DNA of 64,000 nt from Liolophura sinensis (lineage: Eukaryota > Mollusca > Polyplacophora > Chitonida > Chitonidae). This document shows, in pieces, positions 48,295 to 57,318 of this stretch. The notes under the pieces were generated by a model. It worked only from the letters and a program-made list of their open reading frames with translations, was not told the origin of the DNA and searched no databases. The stretch lies in NCBI RefSeq assembly GCF_032854445.1, contig NC_088297.1, forward strand, positions 7,985,375-8,049,374, given 5' to 3'. Each line of letters opens with the position of its first letter. Within the stretch, counting starts at the first letter, position 1. Made by a program: the position numbers and the translations under genes.

Positions 48295-48515
48295 TGGTGT
48301 TTTACGCCGTACTCATGAACATTTCACTTACACGACGGCAACCAAAATTATGGAGGGAGGAAACCGGGAAGAGCCCGGGGGAAACACACGACCATCCGCA
48401 GGTTTCTTGCAGACCTTCTTACCTTTACGACCACAGAGGAAGTCAACATGAGCTGGACTTGAACTAACAGCGACCTAGTGGTGAGAGACTCCTGTGTCAG
48501 TACGTCGTGCTCGGC
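48295..48515 (-). mobile_element. SINE-A copy lacking the (TTTA)n end
   Basis: Begins TTGGTGTTTTACGCCGTAC and runs to the head region (GTCGTGCTCGGCCCC). The 3' AT tail is missing. Confidence 0.88.
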
Positions 48516-48705
48516 CCCTCAAAATGCATACATAATCATCCAAAATCTGTGAAGTACAGTTATTGTACTATTGTAATGTATCGCGACAAATGCATTACGA
48601 ATCTCGTAATTATCTAAGTAATGTTAGGCATCCTTCATAGTACAGTGAACTAGGGAAGACACTCTGAAAACCACAAAAGAGAAAGAGTTCGAATCTTTGT
48701 GTTTT

Positions 48706-48845
48706 TTTAACCGATAGCACAGTTGGTAGAGAGTTCGATTCGGGAGAGGTAGATCAGGGTCACTCCTAGGTCAAGTCACACATCGGACTTTAAAAGAGGA
48801 AGTTGCTTGGTGTTCAGCATGAAGGGGATAGTGCATATTCTTCAA
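48706..48845 (+). mobile_element. SINE-B head fragment
   Basis: The tRNA-like A-box ACCGATAGCACAGTTGGTAG and the downstream AAAGAGGAAGTTGCTTGG-TGTTCAGCATGAAGG are the reverse of the right-hand ends of other SINE-B copies. 3' truncated. Confidence 0.75.
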
Positions 48846-49156
48846 AGTCTGTTCATAGTGATAAGTATCATTAGATAAGTGTGATAAGTGTGCAATGTGT
48901 TGATACTCTGCAAGTTTCTGCATGTTTGATTTCATCTACATGCTTGTTTATACGTTCCTCGTTATAGCCAATAATGACATGTACGTCAAAAAACGTCAAA
49001 ACAGAGTTGTTGCGACGTCATGCACGCGTTTGTTAGGTAGACAAGAATGTATATTTACAAACCTGTGTTCAAGCTGTGGGGTAAAGCCGTAATACTGGTG
49101 TTGTGCAAGATTTCACATTTAAAGTTGGCCCCTAAAAGTTTCAAAAAACAAAATTC
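48846..49156. other. Intergenic, no gene seen
   Basis: Nothing recognised. Confidence 0.45.
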
Positions 49157-49312
49157 TATGCTCTCTAGTCGTACGTAAGAAGGTCTGCCAACAACTTGCA
49201 AATGATCGTGGGTTTCCTGTGGGCTCACCCGGGTTTTGTCCAAAAATAACGCCGGCTGCCACAATATTCTTGAGTACGGGGCAAAACACCACCAATCAAC
49301 TACAAAAATAAA
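49157..49312 (+). mobile_element. SINE-A, diverged 3' part
   Basis: CTCTCTAGTCGTACGTAAGAAGG through ATGATCGTGGGTTTCC and ATATTCTTGAGTACGGGGC to a short decayed tail. Confidence 0.85.
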
Positions 49313-49484
49313 TACCGCACGAAATCATGATGTTAAACGGATACACAACACAGCGTATAAACCGTTATCTTTGCTTCATTGTCTTTGCAGAGAATGATTT
49401 ATCAAAGTGAAAACCTTGTATCACAGTTACCCAGAGAGAAGAATTTCAGTGCATAAAGTTAAATATTTTTAAGACAAAAGTAAA

Positions 49485-49760
49485 GTCGATTAAGTCGAAA
49501 CCGGGAGACCCAGGATCAATCCCGGGACACGTCATAGCAAAGATTTTAAAAATAGTACTTCTTGCTGCCTCACTTGGCGCTCAGGACTAGTTGATCCGGT
49601 GTCAATATAATGTGACTGGGTGGGATGTCATACCTGGTGTCTTCGGCGTGATATTTCATTGTTGGTAGCATTCTGGTGGCATGGACAAAGTATGGGTACA
49701 CACACCTAATTGCCAAGATATGACTGAAAAATTGTTAAGAAACTGAACACTGAAATCCTT
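49485..49760 (+). mobile_element. SINE-E, longest copy
   Basis: B-box-like CAGGATCAATCCCGGG near 49513, CACTTGGCGCTCAGGACT, AATGTGACTGGGTGGGATGTC, CTGGTGTCTTCGGCGTGAT and the tail TATGACTGAAAAATTGTTAAG shared with SINE-B. The A-box half of the head is missing. Confidence 0.82.
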
Positions 49761-50114
49761 CGTTAAATGCGGAGATAAAAGGTCAAAAACCGACCGACCG
49801 ACCCTCCGGCAGACTGACAGACAGACATGCAGAACGAGCGACGTGCAGAGCTGAGTAATCAAAGCTAATGAAAACAACTTATTGTTCGTTTTGTCTGCTG
49901 TAAAATTGTTTAGACATTTACGGATGTATATGTACACTATAACATATTTTGTCTTTAAACACAAAGGAAATCTGTCACTGATTGCCATATCAAAGACGCA
50001 ACCGATGTAAACTATGTAATGTATTCGCATTCGTCTGTTGATAATTCTTAGAATTAACAGAGTAGGATTCGAAATTGGTCATCAGTCGTAGGGTGTTACA
50101 CATACAGTCTGCTC
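49761..50114. other. Intergenic, CDA-4 upstream
   Basis: No gene. Contains a (GACC)-rich and (GACA)-rich patch near 49790-49830. Confidence 0.45.
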
Positions 50115-50144
50115 TGACGTCATGCCACATGTTCCTATATATAT
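50115..50144 (+). promoter_or_regulatory. CRE plus TATA promoter of CDA-4
   Basis: TGACGTCA (50115-50122), then 13 bp, then TATATATAT (50136-50144), about 97 bp before the ATG. Same order and near-same spacing as CDA-3. An in-frame ATG at 50154 lies only 9 bp past the TATA box and probably before the transcription start, so it was not taken as the start codon. Confidence 0.75.
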
Positions 50145-50179
50145 GCTACACTCATGTCTTTGATCAAATCACCTGTTCG

Positions 50180-50232
50180 CTGCTCGCAACCACTACAGCT
50201 GAGTTCTGTCAGAAGTAGTTTTTGTATGCTGA
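50180..50232 (+). promoter_or_regulatory. Conserved 5' leader of CDA-4
   Basis: 46 of 53 positions identical to the CDA-3 leader at 36303-36355. Confidence 0.8.
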
Positions 50233-50240
50233 TTGAAATG

Positions 50241-51284
50241 ATGTGGGCTATTCCTGTCTACCATGTCTTGCTTCTGGCCACTGCCAGCGCGCTGCCAGTC
50301 GACAACGACTCCTGTATCCAAGGAAACACGTGCTCTCTCCCAGTATGCTTCTGTGCCAACTCGAGCTCTAATGGTGCTGGGTTGGCTCCAGGCGGTATCA
50401 AGCCTGGCGAGATTCCACAGATAGTTGCCTTCAGTTTTGATGACGCCGTCACCGCCGTCAACTACCCGTTTTACGAACAGTTATTTCCGGAGAGTCGAAA
50501 GAACCCGAATGGCTGTCCGGTCACCATGAGCCTGTTCGTCAGTCACAATTACACCGACTATGGGCTGGTGAGAAATCTGCATCAGCGGGGGATGGAGATA
50601 GGCTCCCATAGCGTCCAACACTCGTCATCCTACTCCGTATGGACGCAGATGTCTAGAGACGACATGTTGTTCGAATCCCAGGAATCGAAGAGGCTGATAT
50701 CAGCTGGCGCCGGAATTCCCGTGGAAGACATCCGCGGCTGGAGATTTCCTTTCCTTCAGCCTGGCGGAGACCTGTCTTTCGAGGTTCTTCAAGAGGCAGG
50801 GTACGAGTACGACTCAAGTCTGCTTACTTTGGGAACAACCGGAAGTACTCAGCAACAATGGCCTTTCACCCTGGACTTTGGTTTCATCCCCACTTGCGTC
50901 ATTCCGTCATGTCCGCAGAACTCACACAAGGGATTCTGGGAAATCCCAGTTGTACCAATCAGCGACAGAACTGGCACTTTTCCGTGCAGCTATATCGATG
51001 GTTGCGTCAACCAGCCAACAAGTAAGACAGAAGCCCTGGAGATTCTTATGAAAAATTTCTATGCAAACTATAACGGTCGACGATCTCCGCTTTACATCAA
51101 CTTGCGCGCTTCCTGGCTTACATCTTATTTCAAGCTGGAAGCCATGGACGAATTTATACAAACCATTTTGGGAAACAACGATGTCTATATCGTCAGCTTT
51201 CACAAAATGCTGGAATGGGTGCGCGACCCGACGAGGCTTGCCGAAATTTCATCTTTCAAACCCTGGGATTGTGAGCGTCAATAA
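50241..51284 (+). CDS. CDA-4: secreted CE4 deacetylase-like protein, 347 aa, motif-5 His replaced by Arg
   Basis: Start chosen at 50241 (an ATG also sits at 50238): it gives MWAIPVYHVLLLATASALP, aligned with the CDA-3 signal peptide, and lies downstream of the TATA box. The Cys segment CSLPVCFC (31-38) is followed by a linker with possible N-glycosylation (NSSS). CE4 motifs: FDDAV (66-70), HSVQH (123-127), RFPF (168-171), WEIP (233-236). The last motif reads INLRASW (286-292), with Arg289 (codon 51105-51107) where CDA-1, -2 and -3 have His. In CE4 enzymes this His helps protonate the leaving group, so activity is probably reduced or lost while metal binding may remain. Single exon and intact frame; the nearest relative is CDA-3. 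AATAAA lies at 51469-51474. Confidence 0.95.
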   Translation: MWAIPVYHVLLLATASALPVDNDSCIQGNTCSLPVCFCANSSSNGAGLAPGGIKPGEIPQIVAFSFDDAVTAVNYPFYEQLFPESRKNPNGCPVTMSLFVSHNYTDYGLVRNLHQRGMEIGSHSVQHSSSYSVWTQMSRDDMLFESQESKRLISAGAGIPVEDIRGWRFPFLQPGGDLSFEVLQEAGYEYDSSLLTLGTTGSTQQQWPFTLDFGFIPTCVIPSCPQNSHKGFWEIPVVPISDRTGTFPCSYIDGCVNQPTSKTEALEILMKNFYANYNGRRSPLYINLRASWLTSYFKLEAMDEFIQTILGNNDVYIVSFHKMLEWVRDPTRLAEISSFKPWDCERQ

Positions 51285-51468
51285 GGCTTCAGCATGGAAC
51301 CAACAATCGTTTGTTACGTCAGCTCTGACATGCCGTTTTAATCCATTATGTGAAGTAATTTTTGATATCCGCTTGTCACTAGTAACATGTTTATTGTCAG
51401 TGAGAGGAAACTGTTGGTGCTGTTAATTGCTGCATGCTCAATGTAAGCTTATGATTAATTATAATATA

Positions 51469-51474
51469 AATAAA
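51469..51474 (+). promoter_or_regulatory. Polyadenylation signal of CDA-4
   Basis: AATAAA 185 bp after the stop codon, in an AT-rich setting. Confidence 0.55.
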
Positions 51475-51664
51475 TCTGATGTATGCTATAAGACCTGAGA
51501 AAGAAGTTAAATATAACTGATCAATATTTAGCGGTACGAATAATCTTATGTTAAAGTTTCTTTTTTCTTTTCACAAGATTGTGGAATTGTTTGTTTTATA
51601 TTATTGTATTAATAAGCTTATTGTCGTGAAAACCACGTTTACGGGTTTTCCACCTTCGATATAA
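51475..51664. other. Intergenic between CDA-4 and LINE remnant
   Basis: Nothing recognised. Confidence 0.45.
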
Positions 51665-52560
51665 AACCGACTACTGTTACATAAATGAAATATTCAAGGT
51701 GCAGAAAACATCTTTTCGATATTTCTTTGAAGAAAAAGCGGCAATCCAAAATAGCGAAGCTACTCTATATTCAGTTACATAACCGATACTAACTGTTATG
51801 ATTAAATCTAAAATATATGCAGTTCCATTGCTATATCTTGTGGGCTCATTAATTAAATGAAATAAATTTTTACTTGTAATAATATCAAACAACTTCATTT
51901 TTAGTTCACTCTTATTATCTTATTAATTATCAAGGCGTCTCGATTTTCTGTCGGAGTTGAGTTGAGGCTAATATCTAAGTTATCTATAAACTCATCCTGC
52001 GTTTGTGAAGATTGGTTCGGGGGGCGATAACCAACGGAACACAGTATATGTTTATTAGATTGTTTGATTGAAATCCATAACATTTCATTGTCATTCTCTA
52101 AATTCCCTCTATGCATAGCACTATATGATGACTTATAATAAATCGCTACTCCACCCCACGACGGTCTCTATCTTTTCGTTCTACACAGTATCCATTTTGG
52201 TTCTCTATTTCATCTGGTATATCAGAACCAAGCCAGGTTTCTGAGACACATATAATGTTATAATTATGTCGGCTGCATAACAAGGTGTAGGCCTCATCCA
52301 GTTTAGAATAAGAGGAGAGGTTGTCCTTACTTTGAGCAAGTAAACTACGAACATTAAAGTGACAAAATTAAGCTGATATGACGGCCCTGGATTTACATGT
52401 ATGTCTCCACATCTAAGTAATAAATCATATGTATAGTTAAAAGTAATGTTGATTACAGAGCGTAGAGAGAATAGCAATAATACAAAAACCAAGACATGTA
52501 CTCTATGCTCTAATTGCACGGTAAAGATGCTTTTAAAACTTAATAACTTAATTAACATTT
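51665..52560 (-). pseudogene. Non-LTR retrotransposon ORF2 5' part: 2A-like peptide plus APE endonuclease, decayed
   Basis: The minus strand begins with a hydrophobic N-terminus and then a CGDIHVNPGP motif at 52382-52405. Across several frames it continues with APE-type endonuclease blocks: FNVRSL, an 'ICVSETWL' block (near 52235), a 'GYRPPNQ' block (near 52025) and a 'LINEPTR...LDLI' block (near 51850). At least two frameshifts are needed to link them. The reverse transcriptase does not follow: the sequence stops resembling a LINE near 51665. Clade is probably CR1/L2-like, judged only from endonuclease wording. Loss of the 3' part is unusual, since LINE copies normally lose the 5' end; later deletion is likely. 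Confidence 0.82.
52382..52405 (-). other. 2A-like ribosome-skipping motif in LINE remnant
   Basis: Encodes DIHVNPGP, preceded by LLLRCG. This fits the D-x-E/x-x-N-P-G-P signature of 2A peptides, which are known from APE-type non-LTR retrotransposons of marine invertebrates. Confidence 0.7.
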
Positions 52561-52833
52561 TTTTTATAATATAAAAAATTATTCAAAGCCCCTATTGCCA
52601 CCCTATACTGATTTAAGTTACAAAAGATATATATATATAAGGATAGGTATAAAGGAAGCACATGCTCGGAAACTCCACCAACCATGGTAGGAAGTATCAT
52701 TAGTTTATAGTTATTTACTGGACCTGATTTCACATGAGTGACCACCTGTACAGGTAGTATCGAAGAATAGAAATAGGTTATGTTGTCAAGAAGATTTATA
52801 CAGCATATAAAAATGAGAATTGCAAGGGTGATT

Positions 52834-52976
52834 TATTTATTTGTATATTTATTTCATTGGTGTTTTACGCCGTACTCAAGAATATTTCACTTATACAACG
52901 GCGACCAGCATTATGGTGGATGGAAACCGGGCACAGCCAGGGGGAAACCCACGACTATCCGTAGGTCGCTGTAAGG
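52834..52976 (-). mobile_element. SINE-A tail half
   Basis: TTTATTTATTTGTATATTTA, TGGTGTTTTACGCCGTACTC, CAGCATTATGGTGGATGG, up to CTATCCGTAGGTCGCTG. 5' truncated. It lies between the two LINE remnants. Confidence 0.92.
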
Positions 52977-53589
52977 GTGAGGAAATATTTAGACTTAGCC
53001 TTCCAGAGAGCAATGTGTTATTACATGATTATAAGTATAGCGTTTAGCTTATCTGAACCATGATCAGGTTGTTGTCACCGCTGTTTACAATTATGAATAG
53101 ATATCAGTTGGTGAACGCGTATACATTAATTCGATTCTATCTATACACTGCGAAAAATAGTCGTAGAACAGAACACGGTACATAACTGTACCGATATACT
53201 TCACATCAGAATTGGGGAATGGATAATTAGAAAGGCCAGTATATTTATAATGGAGGCTATTGATACACATGTATGGGCATTTCCACGGACTATTTAGTAT
53301 ACCTATCTATTGAAGGAACAGTTGTTGGCAGGCTACTGGAAGTCGTGGGGGTACAGACATGTAAATTACTTCTGCATAGACTACCGGGTATCACGCGAAC
53401 TGTCTGGAGAAAAGTGGTGCAAAGCTTGAAGCACGGAGTGCACGAGAAAAGATAGAACCGCATGGATTGCACAGGCTGTTCTGATGATTGTCACCTTACA
53501 TCACGGAGAGTCACAAAATTGCATGTCAAGATAGAAGTAAGGTGTGCTTAGGGAATTCGTGGTGTTTAAAGTTACAGTGTTCAGAGTAG
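52977..53589. other. No gene seen, between LINE parts
   Basis: Could be unrecognised decayed LINE sequence; no readable protein blocks. Confidence 0.4.
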
Positions 53590-54816
53590 CGCGAAGATTT
53601 GTGGGGAGGATATTACAGGCCAACTAAGTCATTTTCCTTTAACACTTGATATATCTGTCTCTGGTCAGTCTAGCGGTAGTATAAGTTGCCGTCATATGAC
53701 CAGGCAGCGAACCCCCGACCCTCTTTTTTCAGTTCTAGTAGTTTTTTAAAATAAACCAAATCGCACTCTAGTTAGGTTCTCATCTATGTATACTCATATT
53801 TCATTAATGTTCTCATGGAGATGAGCTCGGGCCGCTTTCTAAAGGATACAAATCTTACAATAATTTGACGTTTGTCTGGTGACCCTATGAAGTGTGACCT
53901 GGATATGTCATCTTTACTCAATGTAAAAATCGATGTCTTTAGCTATCCTAGATACTGCATCGTCGGTGGACTCTTTCTGGTGAAGTCGAGTGAATAAGTG
54001 CTTGGGGTTTAACGCCGTGCTCAACAATTTTTCTGTCATATGACGACGAAGTAATCCTTAGGGTGTATGTAATGTACCTCCTTGTTGCAGGACGGATTTC
54101 CACCGCTCTTTTATCTAGTGCTGCATCACTGAGACGACTTACCGAAGGCAAGTTAGCCGGCCCCACCCGAGCCATTATACTGATACGGGCCAATCAGTCG
54201 TTGCACTATCCCCTTCATGCTGAAGGTCAGGCGAGGAAGTTACAAGTCTTAGGCGTGACCCTATCCAGGACTGATCCTGAAGCAGAAGCTCTACCAACTG
54301 CGCTACCCGGGCCGGTCGGTTAAGTCGAAGTCCGTTCACCGGCAAACAGTTCAGACGGCTGTTTTGCTCAGCTTTATGCAACAGACACACATTTTTCGAC
54401 TTCAGTTCTCGTAGTTGTTCATCAGATGATTTCAATCTATTTTTCATTTCTGATAATTCAGCGTTGAGCTGGTTCACTTCTACTTGAAATTTTTTTATGG
54501 TCTCGTTCCTCTCTTCCAGTTGTTTAATAACATTTTTAAGGTCTTTTGACAGATCATTTATTTTGAGCTGGCTTACCTCGATAGTTTCAAGCAGAGGCTT
54601 TATGGCTGTCATCATTACCTCCTCGAACCGGGTTTTAACCTTAGCTTCCAAATGTTTTACGACAGACGTTTCGATGAGCTCGATTAGTAAGGCCCGTCTG
54701 TTTGGATCTTCCACAGCGGTAGTTATGCTTCCTAACGAGTTAACACGCTTCACGCTTGGGTTTGGAATATCCGAAGACGCCTTCCTCTTTGACTCCGATT
54801 GAGGTTTGTCCGCCAT
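53590..54816 (-). pseudogene. Non-LTR retrotransposon ORF1 remnant, split by SINE-B
   Basis: The ATG at 54816 opens a frame with a charged N-terminus and a long coiled coil (residues about 65-145, with regular heptads such as ISDLSK-type and NQLNAELSEMKNRL). The frame then runs into SINE-B at about 54321. Beyond the SINE, left of 53989, the protein resumes: LHQKESTDDAVSRIAKDI, then after a one-base shift DISRSHFIG and RQIIVRFVSF, then VYIDENLTRVRFGLF and AAWSYDGNLYY. These are the RRM-like and C-terminal blocks of LINE ORF1 RNA-binding proteins. Removing the SINE and one target-duplication copy joins the two sides in frame. Other frameshifts and stops show decay. The ORF1 function in the live element would be nucleic-acid chaperoning in the RNP. 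Confidence 0.85.
53990..54321 (-). mobile_element. SINE-B inserted in LINE ORF1
   Basis: Near-complete SINE-B with tRNA-like head (TACCAACTGCGCTACCCGGGCC on the plus strand). Flanking GTGAAGTCGA (about 53980-53989) and GTTAAGTCGA (about 54319-54328) form a 10-bp target duplication with one mismatch. Confidence 0.88.
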
Positions 54817-54937
54817 TATGGATGCTTTTACACAAACTGGGTGACGTGTTCAAAGGAGCAAGACTTCCAAACAGTCCCAGTGTTTGTTAATAGTTGCTTT
54901 CACGGCAACCTGAAAATCACGGCTGGCTCAATACACA

Positions 54938-55106
54938 CTAGAAAACACGTAGAAAACAGACGTAGAAAACAGACGTAGAAAACACGTAGAAAACAGACGT
55001 AGAAAACACGTAGAAAACAGACGTAGAAAACAGACGAGAAAACACGTAGAAAACAGACGTAGAAAACTCGTAGAAAACAGACGTAGAAAACAGACGTAGA
55101 AAACAA
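54938..55106. repeat. 11/13-bp tandem array
   Basis: Units CGTAGAAAACA (11 bp) and CGTAGAAAACAGA (13 bp) mixed over about 170 bp. It lies 120 bp upstream of the LINE ORF1 start on the same strand side, so it may be part of that element's 5' UTR. Confidence 0.92.
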
Positions 55107-55876
55107 CACATTTTCAATGTGAATCTCTCCAAAGTTCTCCTCAAAATACGTGACTGGTCAACGCCGCCATATTGCATCTAAAGACGAATTTGCAGCTGCA
55201 GGCAGGAGCAAATTAATTGTGAACGAAATCAGTTTTATTTTTTGTTTTATTTTGTAATAAATTCTAATTACTATTACACTGTGTTGGCTTTTTCTATGCC
55301 CCTGGGTATACTAGAAAACTAAAATCATATCTCAATGACTTTTGTTCTATTTTAGTCTCAAAGTTCTAACTGTTTTTTTTTAATTTACTTGGATCGGGAG
55401 GAATTGTGTTTGATAGAACGAGTAGGCCTAAGTCTACAGCCTGAAATTCTGATCTGCCTTCAATATACGTCATAATGAGGTCATAATTATTTTCATTCGT
55501 GGGTAAAAATTCTCTTAATTCAGAAAACACATTTCCCTTCAGCCGAGATGAGAGATGAGACGTCCAACAGATGATTGTGTCGAGCTTATCGTGTTACGTG
55601 TCGATGGCTAAGGGCTACTTGTCTTTGATTTTACAGAGAGCTCTGTTATCAGATATTCGCAGACACGTTTTCGGCAATTTCTAGCCACTAAAACTAAATA
55701 GAGGTATCTGGGGTCAAAAAATGCATATTTGTCTTTCTCTTATTATTGCTAAAGTCATTCAGTTATTAAGACTGATAACTTTTGTTACATGTAGTTCGTT
55801 GTAGTCCACGGGATGATCTTATTTAGAACGATCATCAAAGCTTTTAAATCGGTAAGCTAGAGTGTCTGCAACAGTA
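55107..55876. other. Intergenic, no gene seen
   Basis: Nothing recognised. Confidence 0.5.
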
Positions 55877-56312
55877 CTTATTTATTTACTCGACTGCTGT
55901 TACTCTCTTCACATATAAGGGTCTGCCGGCGTATAGGGCTGCGCGAAAGGGCCTCACGGGCGTTGTAAATTGCTTATGTCGACATGCTAAAAAGAATCCA
56001 GAAATTACTGGCTCCGTGTTCCTCCACCCCCCATAATCCTGTCCGGAGTCGTAAAAATAAGATATTCTTGAGTACGGGGGCATAAAACACCAATTAATTA
56101 AATGAATAAATTTCCCTAAGACCAGGATTGAACCCGTAGTTTGTGTCTGGTTACTCACTGGGTTAATTGCCTCTCTTCTCCCAGCAACCAGTGGATGGTC
56201 GTGGGTTTCCCCCGGGCTCTGCCCGGTTTCCTGCCGTCATAATGTTGACCACCGTCGTATAAGTCAAATATTATAGAGCATGGCGCTAAACAGCAATCCA
56301 ATAAATAAATAA
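55877..56312 (+). mobile_element. Cluster of SINE-A fragments
   Basis: A decayed tail stub on the minus strand (55877-55905), then a sense 3' fragment (56020-56110, ATATTCTTGAGTACGGGGGC with a tail), then another sense 3' half (56180-56312, GGTCGTGGGTTTCCCCCGGG to an AATAAATAAATAAA tail). Confidence 0.85.
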
Positions 56313-57318
56313 ATTGCCTCTCTCTAACTGTATGTAGTGCATAACTATATAAGGAAGTATCTATAAATATAAATATAAATATACGGCAGTATTAAGTATA
56401 AGGGCCTATAATTCAAACATTTGTGCATGTTCGAGTCAACGCCTCCTGTAGGTGTACCCAAGTCACGCTACAGTGATCCGCTATGTATACAGGACTGAAT
56501 AAGCTCCTCTACATATTTAAGTGATACAAACGACATGTGACAAATCAATGGCCACAGGCTGTGCATAAAAATACACACACTCGTTGTTAAATATAGACAG
56601 AAAAAACATAGAGAAGTCGTACAAGTACATAGACGGACCAATGTCAAAGACGTCAGTCGGCAATTTCCGCCAACCTTCCGATGTGCGTGTGCTGACGTCA
56701 CAACTTAAGTTGGGGCGCATATACGGATGTGGCATAAAGGAGAATGACTAAATGCACATACAGAAAACTAAACAAACCCTGTGTGTCTGCCGGTTAGCGT
56801 ATTCTCTCGTGCCTATCCACTGAAATACATGACCTGATTTAACTGAAGGGGAAAAAATGTTACTCTCTTTGTCAACTTCAGACAGGCTTTGATAGTGTGG
56901 AGTTGTCGGCCCACGTCTTAGTAGGGCCTATCCGCAAAGGTTCATTCACGGTGCATGCTTGGAGCAGGTGTGGTTTTGAGGGATCGGTATTCTACGAGAG
57001 AGTTGGCTCAGAGACTGACTACCTCACGGATAAGACACCCAGCTAATATCATCAGGGGTACAATATACGTATTGGTGGATTGGTCCATCTGCCCATACAT
57101 TTGACAGTACCGGTACAGAGCAACGGTGGTATAGACAGTTAAACCAGATCCCAGCTGCAGTTTGGAAGTCCCGGAAACGTTCCTAGAGATTTTACGAAAG
57201 CACAGTACATTAATATCGTATATATTAACTTTCGGCAGTTTTTTGTTGAAGTGATTTACTAAAAGTGACGGGATTCATAAAGAAGTGCCAGCTTAAGAAC
57301 ACCTGCGGTTCATCAAAG
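56313..57318. other. CDA-5 upstream region
   Basis: No gene. TATATATT at 57219-57226, about 93 bp before the CDA-5 ATG, is a possible core promoter with the same spacing as in CDA-3/-4, but no TGACGTCA is next to it. Confidence 0.5.

Noticed and set aside
50154-50240. Upstream in-frame ATG as the CDA-4 start
   Set aside because: It lies about 10 bp after the TATA box, probably before the transcription start. It would put a polar extension before a signal peptide that aligns with CDA-3 when started at 50241.
57265-57318. Longer N-terminus for CDA-5
   Set aside because: That frame would begin with GTG, not ATG, and would bury the signal peptide.
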